A DNA stretch of 64,000 nucleotides. Origin: Aselliscus stoliczkanus (Eukaryota > Chordata > Mammalia > Chiroptera > Hipposideridae). This document shows, in pieces, positions 22,690-35,138 of the stretch. The stretch is taken from NCBI GenBank assembly GCA_033961575.1, contig CM066732.1:96215187-96279186 (forward strand). The letters run 5' to 3'. The notes below the pieces were generated by a model that saw only the letters and a program-made list of their open reading frames with translations, made no database searches and was not told the DNA's origin. Positions within the stretch are counted from its first letter, which is position 1. Each line of letters starts with the position of its first letter. Position numbers and translations under genes: made by a program.

Positions 22690-25600
22690 TTTACCCTTTG
22701 CTAGGGTTGCCAGGATCAGCACTTCCTTTACTGGACTCTATTTGTTACTTCTCTGGCTTGCAATACTCTCTCTGCAGCTCCTCTACCTAGTAGATTCTAG
22801 CTCCGTTAAAATAAAAGAAAAAAGATTCTAGATGATCTCTAGGGCCCTTCTTAGCTTTGTGATTCAGGGATTGTTCTGTCTTCACGATGTTCTCCGTCCA
22901 AATTCTAGGAGTAATTTATGGATTATGGAGTAAATATGATGAAGAAGTCATATTTCTTTACCGGACTGTTCTAACCGAGTCTGCAACTTATTTTCTTTAG
23001 AAGGTCCAGCTGTCAGGATGGTGGCCATTTTACCCATGCTCTTCATCAGGTTTGTCTTTAGGGAATCCCAGATACTTCTGTGCTTGTTATCAGTTGAGTG
23101 AGGAAACCCTTCTCCTTGTTATTTATTATTATTATTATTTTACATTCTCTTAGCTGCCCTGGGCATTCCTCTGCTCCAACCCAAGGCTGGCTCAATGACT
23201 CAGGCCTGGCTCGTGGCCCCTGTTCCCGCCATTCACTGCTGTAACCCCTTTACTTAGCTGCAAACGTCCACTCAGATTGGGATGAGGAAGAGGAACATGG
23301 CCTCCATAAGACCACATTCTTACCTTCTATAATATTTTTAAACACAAGTTAAATCAGATTATAATCAGCTCCCAACACCAGAAGGTGCATCCTTCTCCAC
23401 AAGGAGGGACTGTGTGCATGTGCTCACCTCTGCTGTGCTGAGCTCAGGACAGTATTTTGGCACCGTGCAGGCATACGAAAGTGCAAATGATGTGCTCAGC
23501 CAAGTGCTATCCCTTCCTGAGTTCCTGGGGAACAGAGGAGCTTCCCCTGAACCATTTTTTTGGGGGAACAGGAAGTTTCTGGGCTGTCCTCTTCCCCCCT
23601 CCAGGGAGTGGCCTATGTCTCTCCCAGTCTTCAGTTCATTGATGTTCCTTCCACCAGCACTATCCCCAGGAGGGCCTGACTGCCCAGGTTTTAAGACCCC
23701 TGGATGAGGGTCCATTGGACCCCCTGTAGGTGTAGGTCACATTCAAGCTATCAGGGGTCCTAGATACAACCCCATTCCAGAGTCCATGAACAGTAATTCA
23801 GCATTTCTAGGGGCTTAAAGTCAACTTCGCCTTTTTATCTTTGGGCCCAAGATTTTTTTTCTGGGACCATCTGGACTCCCTGGAGTTGCTGCCAATAGAA
23901 CAGAAGGGAAACTCCAGCCCGGCCCAGGTTGACTGGCCCTAGGGTATCAGTGTGGTTTCCTGTGATGTCTTCTGCTCACTGGGTCGGTTAACTACAGCCT
24001 GTTCCTGGGTTTCACTGAGTCCTTACAGTGGAGCTGTTTGGTTCCTCCAGGGGCACAGGAGGAAAACAGGGAGGAGGAAGACTAGGGAGAGAAAGTCTCA
24101 CGCAAAGAAAGGCAGAGGAAGTGAGCGATGCTAAGGGAGGAGAAAAAAAGCAAACAGCAGTAGCAACAGCAGGAACAGAAAAAATCGGGAGTGTGAGTGT
24201 GTGAGGGAATGGCAGAAAGGCAGGGTTCTGCTCATGACAGTATTAACTAGAGTTCCTCGTTAAAATGTTATGCATAATAAGAAAGGAAGGAAGGAGCTCA
24301 TAGTTTTAACTGATGATAAAGCCCAGTGTTTGCAGTCCCCACTGGGTAAAGCCACGGGCCAACTCCCCAGGTTACCTCTGCAACTCCATCTGGGTGTTCA
24401 GAGTGGAGGGACTTGTACAGCTGAGTGGCTTTGTTGCATTCCCTTGCCCCCATATTGACAGTGCATCCCCTACATCATAGCAGGTGAGATGCCAACAGCT
24501 CTCTGAAGACAATTCACTGTATCTTTCTGGGTTTTCCCTCCTTTCATTCTGCTTTGTTTCCTCTTTTGGCCTGCTTGACTCTGGATAAATTACTATACCT
24601 TTCTGAATCTTCTGCATCTATAAATGGAGATAAGAATACTTTCTTTGGCCTTTTCACGAGAATGCTGCAAAAATAAAATCAGCTCTCATTTATAAAAATG
24701 CTTTGCATATTGCAAATTACAACACAAGTGATAATTGTGATGGCTGTAACCTATGATGAAATTGCTTTCCCCAACACACAAGCTTTCCGTCTCTCAGTGT
24801 GATTGTCAGGAAGGGTACTATTTGTATGTTTTTAGAATTTCCCTATCTCCTAGGCCAGCAGGAAATGTTAATGAGAACTCAGAAAACAAGTGCTGGATCA
24901 CTGGGGTTAACATGAATCTGTCCTCTCAGTGTTCAATGTTCTATGGACAATGATCCACCTCACATATTCTCAACTCACAACCTTGCTCCCCTTTCATTCA
25001 GTTAAGCAGGTATTCCAGAGTCAAACTCCCCACGAGCTATGTATACAGGCTCTGCATATCCATTTAGAAGGAGTCTGTGGGGGCCAAGAACATCTGGCCC
25101 CCTGTAAATACTGAGTGTGTGTATGTGTGGGACCTTGAAAATACTCTAGAAATAAATAATGGAGTAGCAAGGAGGGCCTTCTGTGTGACTATGGTGAGAT
25201 AACTGTAAACCAATAGGAGAGGGGAACAGGAAAAGTGACTAAGAGAAAAGAGCCGATATCTGGTAGAAACATAAGGACCAACATCTACGTAGCCAAGCAG
25301 TGACTAGAAAGGAAAGAAATATGATGTAAAAACTCAAGAAGAGGGTTTGAGCTCGTACAAGGAGCAAAAGTAATGGGAGAAAGACAGATATTTTAGCATC
25401 TATAGGTATCTTTCTGCTCTGTTAGGAGAGAAGAAGCTTCTTGGGGCTTTGGGGCTATATAGAACTTTCTTGAAAAGACATGCAGATAGCTTAAGGTCAG
25501 ATGGCATGGATGACCTTCAATCTGCAATTTGCTTGCACATGTGGATGCATAACATCTAGCTCTGATTAGAAATAGTAATTAGAAGATGGCTTTATTCTGT

Positions 25601-27480
25601 TTTAAGAAACTACTTGCTCGTATGTGGAGTCCCCAGGACTGTGGCTGGGTATCACTGGTAAGCTGTTAATGTAATGGCTTTGCCAGTCTAAACTCAGTCT
25701 GCTTTAGTGTCAGACACAGCTGCTCTTTCCCAAGCCTTCACACAGTGCAGTTAGAGGAACTACAGGCTTCTCTTCTCATTAAAGGACTAGGTGTTGACAT
25801 TTATCAGTCCTCTTAACTCTGTCCACAAAGAATGAAGAAACAGGTCAAAACTTACCCATCAGTCCTTCTGAACTGACCTTCACTGGCCCCAATTTAGCTT
25901 TCTTTCTATTGCCCCTAATTTAGCTTTCTTTCCACGGTCTCTATAAGGAATCAGTCTTCCCTCCAGAGCCACCAGGAGGAGGCAGAGAGCAGGTGTGCCT
26001 GGGTGATGCCTGGGGCAGCCTAGCTCCATAGGGGTTTGTAAAACTACCCACCCAGCCCCCAGCCTACTTCCTTCCTCTGACATCACACACAGAGGTTAGT
26101 GAGCATCAAGTTTATTTCCCAGAGTGGGGAGGAGGGAAATGAGGGAAGAGAGACAGCATATCAAAATGCACTTCCAAAACGAAATGATTTCTGTGGCACA
26201 TGGCGCTACCGAGGAAGAGGTGATGACAGCCTCCTCTCATTTCAGGAACAGTTCCCAGAGTTGTCTGGAGGCGGATTCATATGACACATTCTTAAACCCA
26301 GTTCCATTCTGCGTTGTGTTTGCTTCTTGTTCACATCTCAGGAACAATGGATGTGTACATCTTTGTATCTGAGTTTGATTCCCAATTGGTTGTCTAGCTG
26401 AATATGCCCCACGTGTAACGACGTATCTGTGCCAGTATTTATGCTTTGAGTCATCAACCCAGCTCTACATGTACATGTGACCTGGAATACTGAATTGTAT
26501 GAATGTGCATACCTCAAGAGAATTGGTATTAAAAAACTGGGTGTTCTTCACAATGTTTTGATGTGAAAAAAAATACTAATACATATTGCTGAAGGAAGAG
26601 ATATCAGTGATGCAAATTTGCTTGGAATCTATTCTGAATCCAATTTGCCTTTCTGTGTAACAAAATTTGGGTTGTGGCATTTTTTGATTGATGTTCCTAT
26701 ATAAGGAGGTTTTTTTTGGCTTTTTAGTGTCTGCTTTTCTGTTCTCACTCCTCTAAGAATCTTTGCCAACGTACCGCTGACATTTGAGGAAGAGAATAGA
26801 GACAGTTTGGCTTCTTATAAATTCTTCTGTTTCCTTGGTGATGTAAATAATTATGGAACATATAAAAAGTTTTTAGCAAAATCAAATTTGGTTTTGAAAA
26901 AGCAGGTTTGTTACCTGTGGTAAGGGCTACAGGAACAGCCTCAGCAAGAAATTCTCTGTTCCACTCTAACTCACTTTAAATTAGAAAATCTTCCCTGAAA
27001 CATAGGGCCTCCTGAGACCCCAATTCTAATGTCAATATAAAGCACACACTTCATACTTTTCAGTAAAGCTGTGCAGGTGTATAGGTGGTCAGGCCCCATC
27101 TCTGAGAGCCAGCCAGAATAATTCCTTGGCATCTTCAATTTTATTATGGGAATCCTGTCCAATGGGAAGACCCAGAGCCCTGAAACTAGAAAGGAAGGGT
27201 TGAATCACCTAAAACTGAGTGAGGAGTTATACAAATCTCGATTGTGGGATCTTCCAGCACAGGGGTTCATGAGGAAGAAAGAAAATACGGGAAATGCTGA
27301 AGAGGTCTAACTTTAATTGCACCCTCAGTAGCATATTTTTCACTTTGGCTATTATTCTAAGCTTTCTTATATTCTTCAAGTCTTCAATTTCCCTTTTCCT
27401 CCTTTTCCCACCACTTCCTCTTTTAATCTGGGCAAATCACCCCACTCTCTTTCTACCACACAGACAGAAATATGAGCCCT
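22690..27480. other. Mostly unique-looking intergenic DNA, no gene seen
   Basis: No recognised repeat of size and no coding signal. Small items: an ATT triplet run near 23,126-23,142 and the 25-bp tandem duplication at 25,886-25,936. Some of it may be repeat too decayed to read by eye. Confidence 0.5.
25886..25936. repeat. 25-bp tandem duplication
   Basis: Two adjacent units built on GCCCCAATTTAGCTTTCTTT and GCCCCTAATTTAGCTTTCTT. Confidence 0.85.
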
Positions 27481-27840
27481 GCCATTTATTACTTGTGTGA
27501 TCTTGGTAAAGTTATTTTACTTTTCAGGGACTCTGTTTCCTTAACTGTAAAATGGGGATAACAACACTATAGGCATACCTTGGAGGTATTATGGGTTTGG
27601 TTCCAGGCTGCTGTAATAAAGTGAGTCATAATCTTTTTGCTGGTGAAGGGTCTTGCCTTCAATTCTAAAAAATGCAACATCTGTGAAGTGCAATAAAGTG
27701 AAGTGCAATAAAATGAGGTATGCCTGTACCTACCTTATGAGGTGGTTTGTAAATTAAATGAGTTAATATAGAAACATTATTTAGGCCAGTACCATGGTGA
27801 ATGCTTAGTAAATATTTGCGTTTAATTTTACTGAGTAGAC
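27480..27840. repeat. MIR fossil split by a Tigger MITE
   Basis: Left half TGTGATCTTGGTAAAGTTAT and TAAAATGGGGATAACAACAC; right half CCTACCTTATGAGGTGG and GCTTAGTAAATATTTG. Joining across the insertion restores the MIR order. Confidence 0.85.
27570..27726. mobile_element. Tigger1-like MITE with TA target duplication
   Basis: 157 bp with ends TAGGCATACCTTGGAGGTAT and ATGAGGTATGCCTG as inverted repeats, flanked by TA. The internal part keeps only TAATCTTTTTGCTGGTGAAG and ATAAAGTGAAGTGCAATAAA. This is an internally deleted TcMar-Tigger element. Confidence 0.88.
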
Positions 27841-28279
27841 AGAGGACAATGACATGAACTCCATTATCCTCTCCACCTAAAAAATACCTCTGTCACTATC
27901 CATCACTGCCTCTCTCTCCCCACCTTAGAATAAAAGTCTGTGCTTTCTACCTGTGTCTTGATTCCATCCTCTCCTGTCTCCTCAAGGAAACTTGTTACAT
28001 GAATTCTTTTCTCCTTCACATTTTAAATTGATTTGTTTTCCCTGGTTTCCTTTTCTCATTCTTAGATGTTCAAGTCTCTCCTGTTTTGAAAAAGGCCTCC
28101 ATATGACCCCGCTCTCCTTAAACTACTCTCCCACTTTCCCTCCTCCTTTCACTGCCCAAAACTGTGTGCCTCCATATCTTCATGACTCATTCTCTCATTA
28201 TTCCTCTGCCATCTGGCTCTTTTCCCCAACCCCCACTCTCACAGGGCTGTGTCTATGGTCATCCATCTCCCGATTCAAA

Positions 28280-28299
28280 GGCTCTTTCTTTCTTTTTTT

Positions 28300-28378
<79 letters not shown>

Positions 28379-28385
28379 GTCTCTG

Positions 28386-28421
<36 letters not shown>

Positions 28422-28436
28422 CTTTCTTTCTTATTG
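28280..28436. repeat. (CTTT)n-(CTGTCT)n-(CT)n microsatellite
   Basis: About 95 bases of CTTT, then CTGTCT units, then CT. It abuts the 3' end of a reversed L1, so it probably grew from that element's A-rich tail. Confidence 0.95.
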
Positions 28437-29063
28437 GTTTCAGGTGTACAAAACAATGTAATACTTAGACATTTACACCCCTCACAAAGTGATAACCCCT
28501 CTCCCCCAATCTACTGCCCCCCTGACATCATATATAGCCGTTGCAGTTCCATTGGCTCTATTCCCTGTGCTGCACTCCACATCCCATGACTATATATATA
28601 TTAAATTACAGTTGAAATTCAGTATTATTCAGCTTCAGCTTCATGTGTACTCTGCAGTAGTCAGGTATCTACACTGTCCATGAAGTGGTTTCCCTAATGA
28701 AACAAGTCCCCATCTGACTCCCTGCAACATCTTTACATTATTGATTATATTCCCCAAACTGTGGTTACCAATTTGTGCTTTCTAGTCCCCTCACCTTCTC
28801 CCTCATCTCCACCACCCTCCCATCTAGCAACCCTCAGTTTTTTCTCTAAATCTCTGAGACTGTTTCTGATTAGTTTGCTCATTTATTCTATTCTTTAAAT
28901 TCCACATGTAAGTGAGGTCATATGGTATTTGTCTTTCTTCATCTGACTTATTTCACTTAGCATAATGTTCTCTAGGTCCATCCATATCATTGCAAATAGT
29001 AAGATTTCATTCTTCTTTATAGCGGAGTAATTCTCCATTGTATAAATGTACCACAGTTTCTTT

Positions 29064-29478
29064 TTTTTTAAAAGATTTTATTGGGGAACTGGGAGAGGGG
29101 AACAGCGTTGGGGAACCAGGGAAGGGGAACAGACAAGTTGCTGTCATTTTGTTCTTCAGTCTAGTTGTAGAGGACGTGGCTTCACTGGTGCCTGTTGGTA
29201 TTATCATTGCGCTCTTCCCAGGTGAGGCAGTCATTCGCCAGCCATTGGACGGCCACTCACAGAGCTCACAAAAGCTCACGCCCGCTGCTGGCCAGCCCCA
29301 CTGCCGCCTACGCCTTCGCCAGTGACTCCAGGCAGCCCAGCTCCAGGTGGAGCTGTTGTTCACCATCTTAGCTGTAGAGGGCAGTGTCACTGGCCCTCAT
29401 GTGGGATCCAAACGGCCCTGCTGCTCAGAGCTGGCGTCCCAAGCCAACTCTTAACCAATGTGCCATTCGGCAGGCCCT
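29064..29478 (-). mobile_element. Long SINE (type B) nested in L1
   Basis: AAAAGATTTTATTGGGGAAC tail to CGGCAGGCCC head. The L1 target GTACCACAGTTTCTT is duplicated at 29,049 and 29,479. Confidence 0.93.
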
Positions 29479-30067
29479 GTACCACAGTTTCTTAATCCAG
29501 TCATCTACCGATGGGGATTTTGGTTGTTTCCATGTCTTGGCTATTGTGAATAGTACTGCAAAGAACATAAGGACGCATATATTTTTTTGAATTAGCGTTT
29601 TGGATTTCTCTGGATAGATACCTAAGAGTGGAATTGCTGGGTCATACGGCAGTTCCATTTCCAGTTTTTTCAGATACCTCCACACTGATTTCCATAATGG
29701 CTCCACCAATCTGCAATCCTGCCAACAGTGCACGAGGGTTCCCTTTACTCCACAACCTCACCAGCACTTGTCATTTGTTGATTTATTGATGATAGCTATT
29801 ATGACAAGAGTGAGGTGGTATCTCATTGTAGTTTTTATTTACATTTCTCTAATGATTAGTGAGGTTGAGCATTTTTTCATAAGTCTGTTGGCTATCTATA
29901 TGCTCTCTTTAGAAAAATGTCTCTTCATGTCCTCTGCCCATTTTTCAATTGGGCTGTTTGGTTTTTTGGTGTTGAGTCGAATGAGTTTTTTATGTATTTT
30001 GTATATTACACCTTATCAGATGTATCATTGACAAATGTCTTCTCTGATTCAGTAGGATGCCTTTTTG

Positions 30068-30181
30068 CAATTTTTTTTTTTTTTTTTAGAGGGCAGTGTC
30101 ACTGGCCCTCATATGTGGGATCCAAACCGGGGCCACTGGTGTCCCAAGCCAGCTCTTAACCACCACGCCACTCGGCCGTCC
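30068..30181 (-). mobile_element. Short SINE (type A) nested in L1
   Basis: The target CAGTAGGATG(C/T)CTTTTTG is duplicated at 30,050 and 30,182. Confidence 0.93.
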
Positions 30182-30404
30182 CAGTAGGATGTCTTTTTGA
30201 TTTATTGATGGTTTCCTTTGCTGTGAAAAAACTTTTTCGTTTGCTGTAATCCCATATATTTTTCTCTTACTTCCTTTGTCGGAGAGGATATATCAGTAAA
30301 AATATTACTAAGGGTAATGTTTGCAAATTTACTTCCTATATTTTCTTCTAGGAGTTTTATGGTTTCAGTTCTTACATTTAAGTCTTTAATCCATTTTGAA
30401 TTCA

Positions 30405-31000
30405 AAAGACTTTTCTTGATTCCTGTCCTCTTTAGCTTCTTTGCAATGGTCAGTATTGTGGACTGTCGTCCGCTCTGAGGAATCCTCTCCTCTCTCAGCC
30501 TGTGTGCAAGTCTGTTGTGCTGCTTCTTCTCCTCCTCTGTGACCTCTTCGTCTAACACCCTTATAGGTTCCATTTCTTTCCACTCTCAGCTGGGGCCATG
30601 GAGGGTGGTTCAGTGTGGAGTCTCTTGATTTGTCTCTGTACTCTTACTCTTTGATCTTCTTTTAGTCTCATACCATTATTTCTGTACGTATGGCTCCCAT
30701 GTTCTTTGTACTCACCTCTTCAACCTCGTCATACTTGCCGTCACTCTGTGTTTTGGCCATGCTCACTGTCTTCTAATTGTTTTTTTTTTTTTTTTTTTTT
30801 TTTGAGGGCAGTGTCACTGGCCCTCATATGTGGGACCTGAACCGGGGCCACTGGCTTCCCAAACCAGCGCTTAACCACCGCACCACTCGGCCGGCCCGTG
30901 TCTTCTAATTTCTTGAAGGTGCTGTGGCCTATCTAACATAGGCTTTTTGTTATTGGTGTTAACTTGCATTCATCTTCATCTTTATTGTAATTTTTTTTTA
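30405..31000 (-). pseudogene. Unidentified coding-like segment fused to L1 ORF2
   Basis: Minus-strand sequence upstream of the recognisable L1 ORF2 encodes, in frame with it, MEPIRVLDEEVTEEEKKQHN followed by RLAHRLREERIPQ and TILTIAKKLKRTG. This is not L1 ORF2 as I know it. It reads like a charged, helical cellular protein. Further upstream another frame opens MAKTQSDGKYDEVEE near 30,760. It may be a retrocopied mRNA fused by template switching, or an unfamiliar repeat. I do not recognise the parent. A SINE interrupts it at 30,779-30,898. Confidence 0.4.
30779..30898 (-). mobile_element. Short SINE (type A)
   Basis: Complete reversed element; target duplication TGTCTTCTAATT at 30,767 and 30,899. 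Confidence 0.93.
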
Positions 31001-31046
31001 ATTAAAAAAATTAACATATAATTCCTATTCCACAAAATTCATCTAT

Positions 31047-31081
<35 letters not shown>

Positions 31082-31400
31082 TTTTTTTGTTTGTTTTTTT
31101 GAGGGCAGTGTCACTGGCCCTCATATGTGGGACCCAAACCGGGGCCGCTGGCTTCCCAAGCCAGCGCTTAACCACCGCGCCACTCGGCCGGCCCAAAATT
31201 CATCTTTTTAAAGTATACAATTCAGTGGATTTTAGTACATTCTCAAAGTTGTGCAGCCACCACCACTATCCCATTCCAGAATATTTTCATCACCTCAAAG
31301 AGAAAAACTCTATACCCATTGGTAGGCCCTCCCTTTCCCACTTGTCTCCATCAATCCCTGACAACCCCTAATTTACTTTCTGTCTCTGTGCTGTAGGGTT
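31000..31400 (-). repeat. Old L1 3'UTR fragment split by a SINE
   Basis: After the SINE: AAGTATACAATTCAGTGG and TTGTGCAGCCACCACCAC, a typical reversed ancient L1 3' end. Confidence 0.65.
31045..31194 (-). mobile_element. Short SINE (type A) with expanded (ATTT)n tail
   Basis: Target duplication AAAATTCATCT at 31,034 and 31,195. The tail became an ATTT microsatellite (31,045-31,083). Confidence 0.92.
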
Positions 31401-32789
31401 TTGCCCATGCTGTTACTTTTGCCTAACACTTTCTCTCCCATCCCCTAGTCAAGTTCTTCTCTTCCTTCAGTGATCAGTGCCAACTTCCCTGAGAGGGTCA
31501 ATTCCTCTTATTATATGCTTTCATAGGAATATGTACCTCTTTGCAGCATTTATTATGAATTGTAATTTTTAATTTACTTATGGAGTTCTTTGATTCGTGT
31601 CTTTCACCTCAGTAAGTCTCATGAGGGCAAAAACTATATAAATATATATTATATGTATGTGTTTTTTTTTGGGTGGAGGCTCTCATAAATAAGTAAAATT
31701 CTGCATTTCCATTCTAACCTAATTTCACTTGAATGTTATATAGTATGACACCCAACATGGCCAAGACAAAATTCATTATTTTCTCTCCTAACCAATTCCT
31801 TCTTCATACTTCCCCATTTGATGATACTTCCTTATTCTCTAGGGCACACAGGCTCAGTTTTTTGAAGCTATTTGATTTCCTTTCTCTCTTTTGTCTCTAA
31901 TATTCAGCATTTTTCAAATCCTCAAGTCCTGTGGATCTTTTGTAAGTCCTTTTGTGCAGTGTCCTTAATGCTCAGTAAACATTTGCTGATAATGAATAAC
32001 CTTTGGACATATCTGTGGTGAAGGAATGGTTGCAGCCATGATGTGGGGTGAGGCTTTAGAGACTGCCAAAGGGATGAGAGAGAGAGTGAAAGAGAGTGAG
32101 AAAGGGGGAGAAAAGCAGATAGTGGAGGATGGCACTGGATGAAGACTCAAGAGACACCTATACCACTTACTGAATACTATCTATTACTTGCCCAGTACTT
32201 AGATTATGGTGTTACAAAGATGACTGAGCAGTTATCTCTTTTTTTGTAGGAAGTCAGGGTCTACTGAAGGAGAAAAACATGTAAACAAAAGCTTACAACA
32301 AAATGTGACAAATATTATAATAAAAGTATTCACAAGGTGTTCTGCAAGCAAAAGGAGGTAGTGACTAAGACTGTCTCAGCACAGGAGTGGGTAAAGGTGG
32401 GCGTCACAGGATGACTGAGACTTCAGCTGCCTGAGATTAGAAGGAGTGACAAGCCAGGAAGACCGAACAACTTGAGAAACCTGGGCCCATGTGGAGCTGC
32501 ACATCGTTTTGTTTAGCTTTAGGGTAAAGGAATATCCTGTAAATTCAGGCTGGGGCTACTTTGTGACCAACTAGCCAAACAATTTAATCTTTGTTTTCAG
32601 TTAATAGCAAAGATTATTTTTTTAAAAATCAACTTAATTAGATACAATTTACATACATTATAATATATAGATTTTAAGTCTAATGTTGGAAGAATTTTGA
32701 TAATTCCTTATAACTGCTACCACAATCAAGATATGGTATATTTCCATCACCCTGAAATCCCCTTGTGCCCTATGCAATTGATACCCCCT

Positions 32790-33260
32790 CTTCCCCAAAC
32801 AACTACTGATATGGCTTCTATTGTCATATGTTTTGGTTATCTATTAATATGTAAAAACATCCCCAAACCTAGTAGCTTAAAACAATACAAATCACTCACG
32901 ATAGAGCGACTTGGTCAGGGTTTACTGGAATCAATTTGTTTCTGTGTGCATCAGCTGGGATAGCTTGACTGAGGCTGGAGAATCCTCTTCCAAGATGACT
33001 CACATGTCTGGCAAGTTAGAATAGGCTCTTGGCTAGAAGATCAGCTAGGACTGCCAGCTAGGGACCTGATTTTTCTTCCACACAGCTGTTTGGGCTTCCT
33101 CACAGCATGGGTTCCAAGAAGGAGGAAGTGGAAGCAGCCAGTCCTGTTAAAGACAAAGTCCAAAACTGGTACAGCTATATTCTATAGGTCAAAGCAGTCA
33201 AAAGACCAGTCCAAATTCAAAGGGGCAGAGAAATAAATCTCAGCTTTCAGTGAAGATAGT
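32790..33260. repeat. Old dispersed repeat, family unassigned
   Basis: CCTAGTAGCTTAAAACAATA, then ATCAGCTGGGATAGC and TTCCAAGATGACTCACATGT. This layout is common in mammalian genomes (LTR or DNA-element class). A related stretch lies at 37,640-37,960. Confidence 0.4.
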
Positions 33261-33289
33261 GACAAAGAATTTGGGTCATCTTTATTCTC

Positions 33290-33800
33290 TCACCTCATAG
33301 ATTAATTTTGTTGGTTCTAGAATGTCATATAAATGGAATCATATAGTGTATATTATTATATGCCTGGCTTCTTTTGCTCAACATGTGTTTTGAGATTTAT
33401 CTATGTTGTTACTATACATCTCTCAGTAGTTCATTGTTGAGTAATAATTCCATTGGTAATTAATCTGTTTATCTATTTATCTGTTGATGGACATTTGGGT
33501 TGTTTTTAGTTTTTGGTTATTATAAATAAAACTGTTACAAAAATGCTTATATTATGCTTTTTTATAGATATATGTTTTCATTTCTCTTGAGTAAATACCT
33601 AAGAGTTGAATTTCTGGGTCATAGAGTAGGTATATATTAAAATTTATGAGAAACTGCTATCCAAGGATTGTACCATTTTACACTCCCAGCAGCAATGTAT
33701 GAGAGTTATAGTTGCTCTAAATCTAACTAACATTTGCTATTGTCAGTCTTTTTATAATATTATGCATCTTTTCATATGTGTATTAGATATTTCTAGTTAA
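33290..33800 (-). repeat. Old L1 3'-end fragment
   Basis: TGTTGATGGACATTTGGGTT, ATACCTAAGAGTTGAATTTC and TTTTACACTCCCAGCAGCAA are reversed L1 3' sequence. Confidence 0.65.
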
Positions 33801-33808
33801 GATATTAA

Positions 33809-34865
33809 TTAGTCAGAAATTGATCTATAGATTCAATGCAATTCCAATTAAAATACCAATGGGTTTTTCATAGAAATGTACAAGCTGATTCTTAAATACA
33901 AAGGACTTAGAATAGTCAAAATAATTTTGAGAAAGACAAAGTTAAAGGACTTATATTACCTGACTTCAAGACTTATGATAGAGCTACAGAAATCAAGGCA
34001 GCATAGCATTAGTATATGGACAAATAAATAGGTCAATGGAACAGAGCAGAGCTTAGAAATAGGCTCAAACATATATAGCCAATTGATTTTTGAAAAAGGA
34101 TGTTATCACAGGCAGCCTCTAGGATGGCCCCCAATGATTCCTTCCTCCTGGTATTTACACCCTTATGTAATCTCCTCCCCTTGAATATGGGCTGACAGAA
34201 GTGATTGGATATTACTTCTGGGGTTAATTTTTAAAAAGACTATGGCTTACATCTTGGGGCACTCTTTGTCTCTTGGATGGCTTGCTATTGGTAAAGAACT
34301 AGCTTGCTATGTTGTAAGGCAGTTCCACAGAGAGGCCCATGTGGTGAGGCACCAAAGCCTGCCAAAATCACATGAATGAGCTTAGAAGCAAGCTCTTATC
34401 CCCTTGAATCAAGCTCTCAGATGAATTAAGCCAACAGCTTGACCCAACTTCATGAGAAACCTTCTTCCAGAGGCACCTAGCTAAACTGTGCCCAGATTCC
34501 TTAACCACAGGTGATAGATATTTATAAATATTTAGGTAATAAATATTTGCTGTTTTAAGCTGCTAAGTTTTGGGGCAATTTGTTTCAGAACGATAGATAA
34601 ATAATACAGTTACCAAGGGAATTCAAGGCGGGGAAATAGTCTTCCACAGTTAGTGTTGGATCAACTTGATATTTTTATGGAAAAAAAAAAGAACCTCAAC
34701 CCCTACCTCACACCATACACTAATATTAATTTGAGGTATATATTAGACCTAAATGTAAAAGCTACAACTATGAAACTTCTGCAAAAGCACAAAAGAAAAT
34801 CTTTACAATTTTGGGGTGGGCAAAGATTTCTTAGACAAGATACAATAAGCACTAGCCATAAAAGA
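33809..34865 (+). repeat. Old L1 ORF2 fragment split by an MLT1 LTR
   Basis: Left part: ATTCAATGCAATTCCAATTA to AGCCAATTGATTTTTGAAAA. Right part resumes at CCAAGGGAATTCAAGG and gives NLNPYLTPYTNINLRYI and LDLNVKATTMKLLQ, a decayed form of L1 ORF2. Confidence 0.8.
34108..34608 (+). repeat. MLT1-type LTR nested in L1
   Basis: AGGATGGCCCCCAATGATTC, CACATGAATGAGCTTAGAAG, then TGTTTTAAGCTGCTAAGTTT and GATAAATAATACA at the end. The short target GTTA appears on both sides. An old solo endogenous-retroviral LTR without genes. Confidence 0.75.
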
Positions 34866-35063
34866 GAAGATTGATAAGGTGGATTTTGTCAGTGGTTCTA
34901 TATGGAGGCATTACATGATGAGATCTGTGCTTCAGAAAAATAAGATAAATCTGGGAGCAGTATGGAGTATGGATTGGATAGGGAGAGTAACTGGAGACAG
35001 GGAAACCAGTGAGCAGTCTACTGTAAGAATTGAGTAAAATGCTGAATTGAAGAAGAAGAAGAA

Positions 35064-35068
35064 GGGGG

Positions 35069-35138
<70 letters not shown>
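35064..35138. repeat. (GA)n microsatellite
   Basis: About 75 bases of GA with a G-rich start (GGGGGGGG near 35,063) and one AAAG interruption. Confidence 0.95.

Larger units (their letters stand above)
28437..30405 (-). mobile_element. L1 LINE 3' portion, minus strand, twice interrupted
   Basis: Reading the minus strand from right to left: the ORF2 C-terminal part (NSKWIKDLNVRTETIKLLEE near 30,385; [17 protein letters not shown] and TIAKTWKQPKSPS near 29,600), then the 3'UTR ending at about 28,437. It is interrupted by a type-B SINE (29,064-29,478) and a type-A SINE (30,068-30,181). Frameshifts and loss of the 5' part make it inactive. Confidence 0.9.

Noticed and set aside
28280..28380. A CRISPR-like repeat array
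   Set aside because: A tetranucleotide microsatellite without spacers in vertebrate DNA.
28164..28589. Open frames rich in FFLSFFLSFF or KKERKKER
   Set aside because: They are translations of the CTTT/CT microsatellite in both directions.
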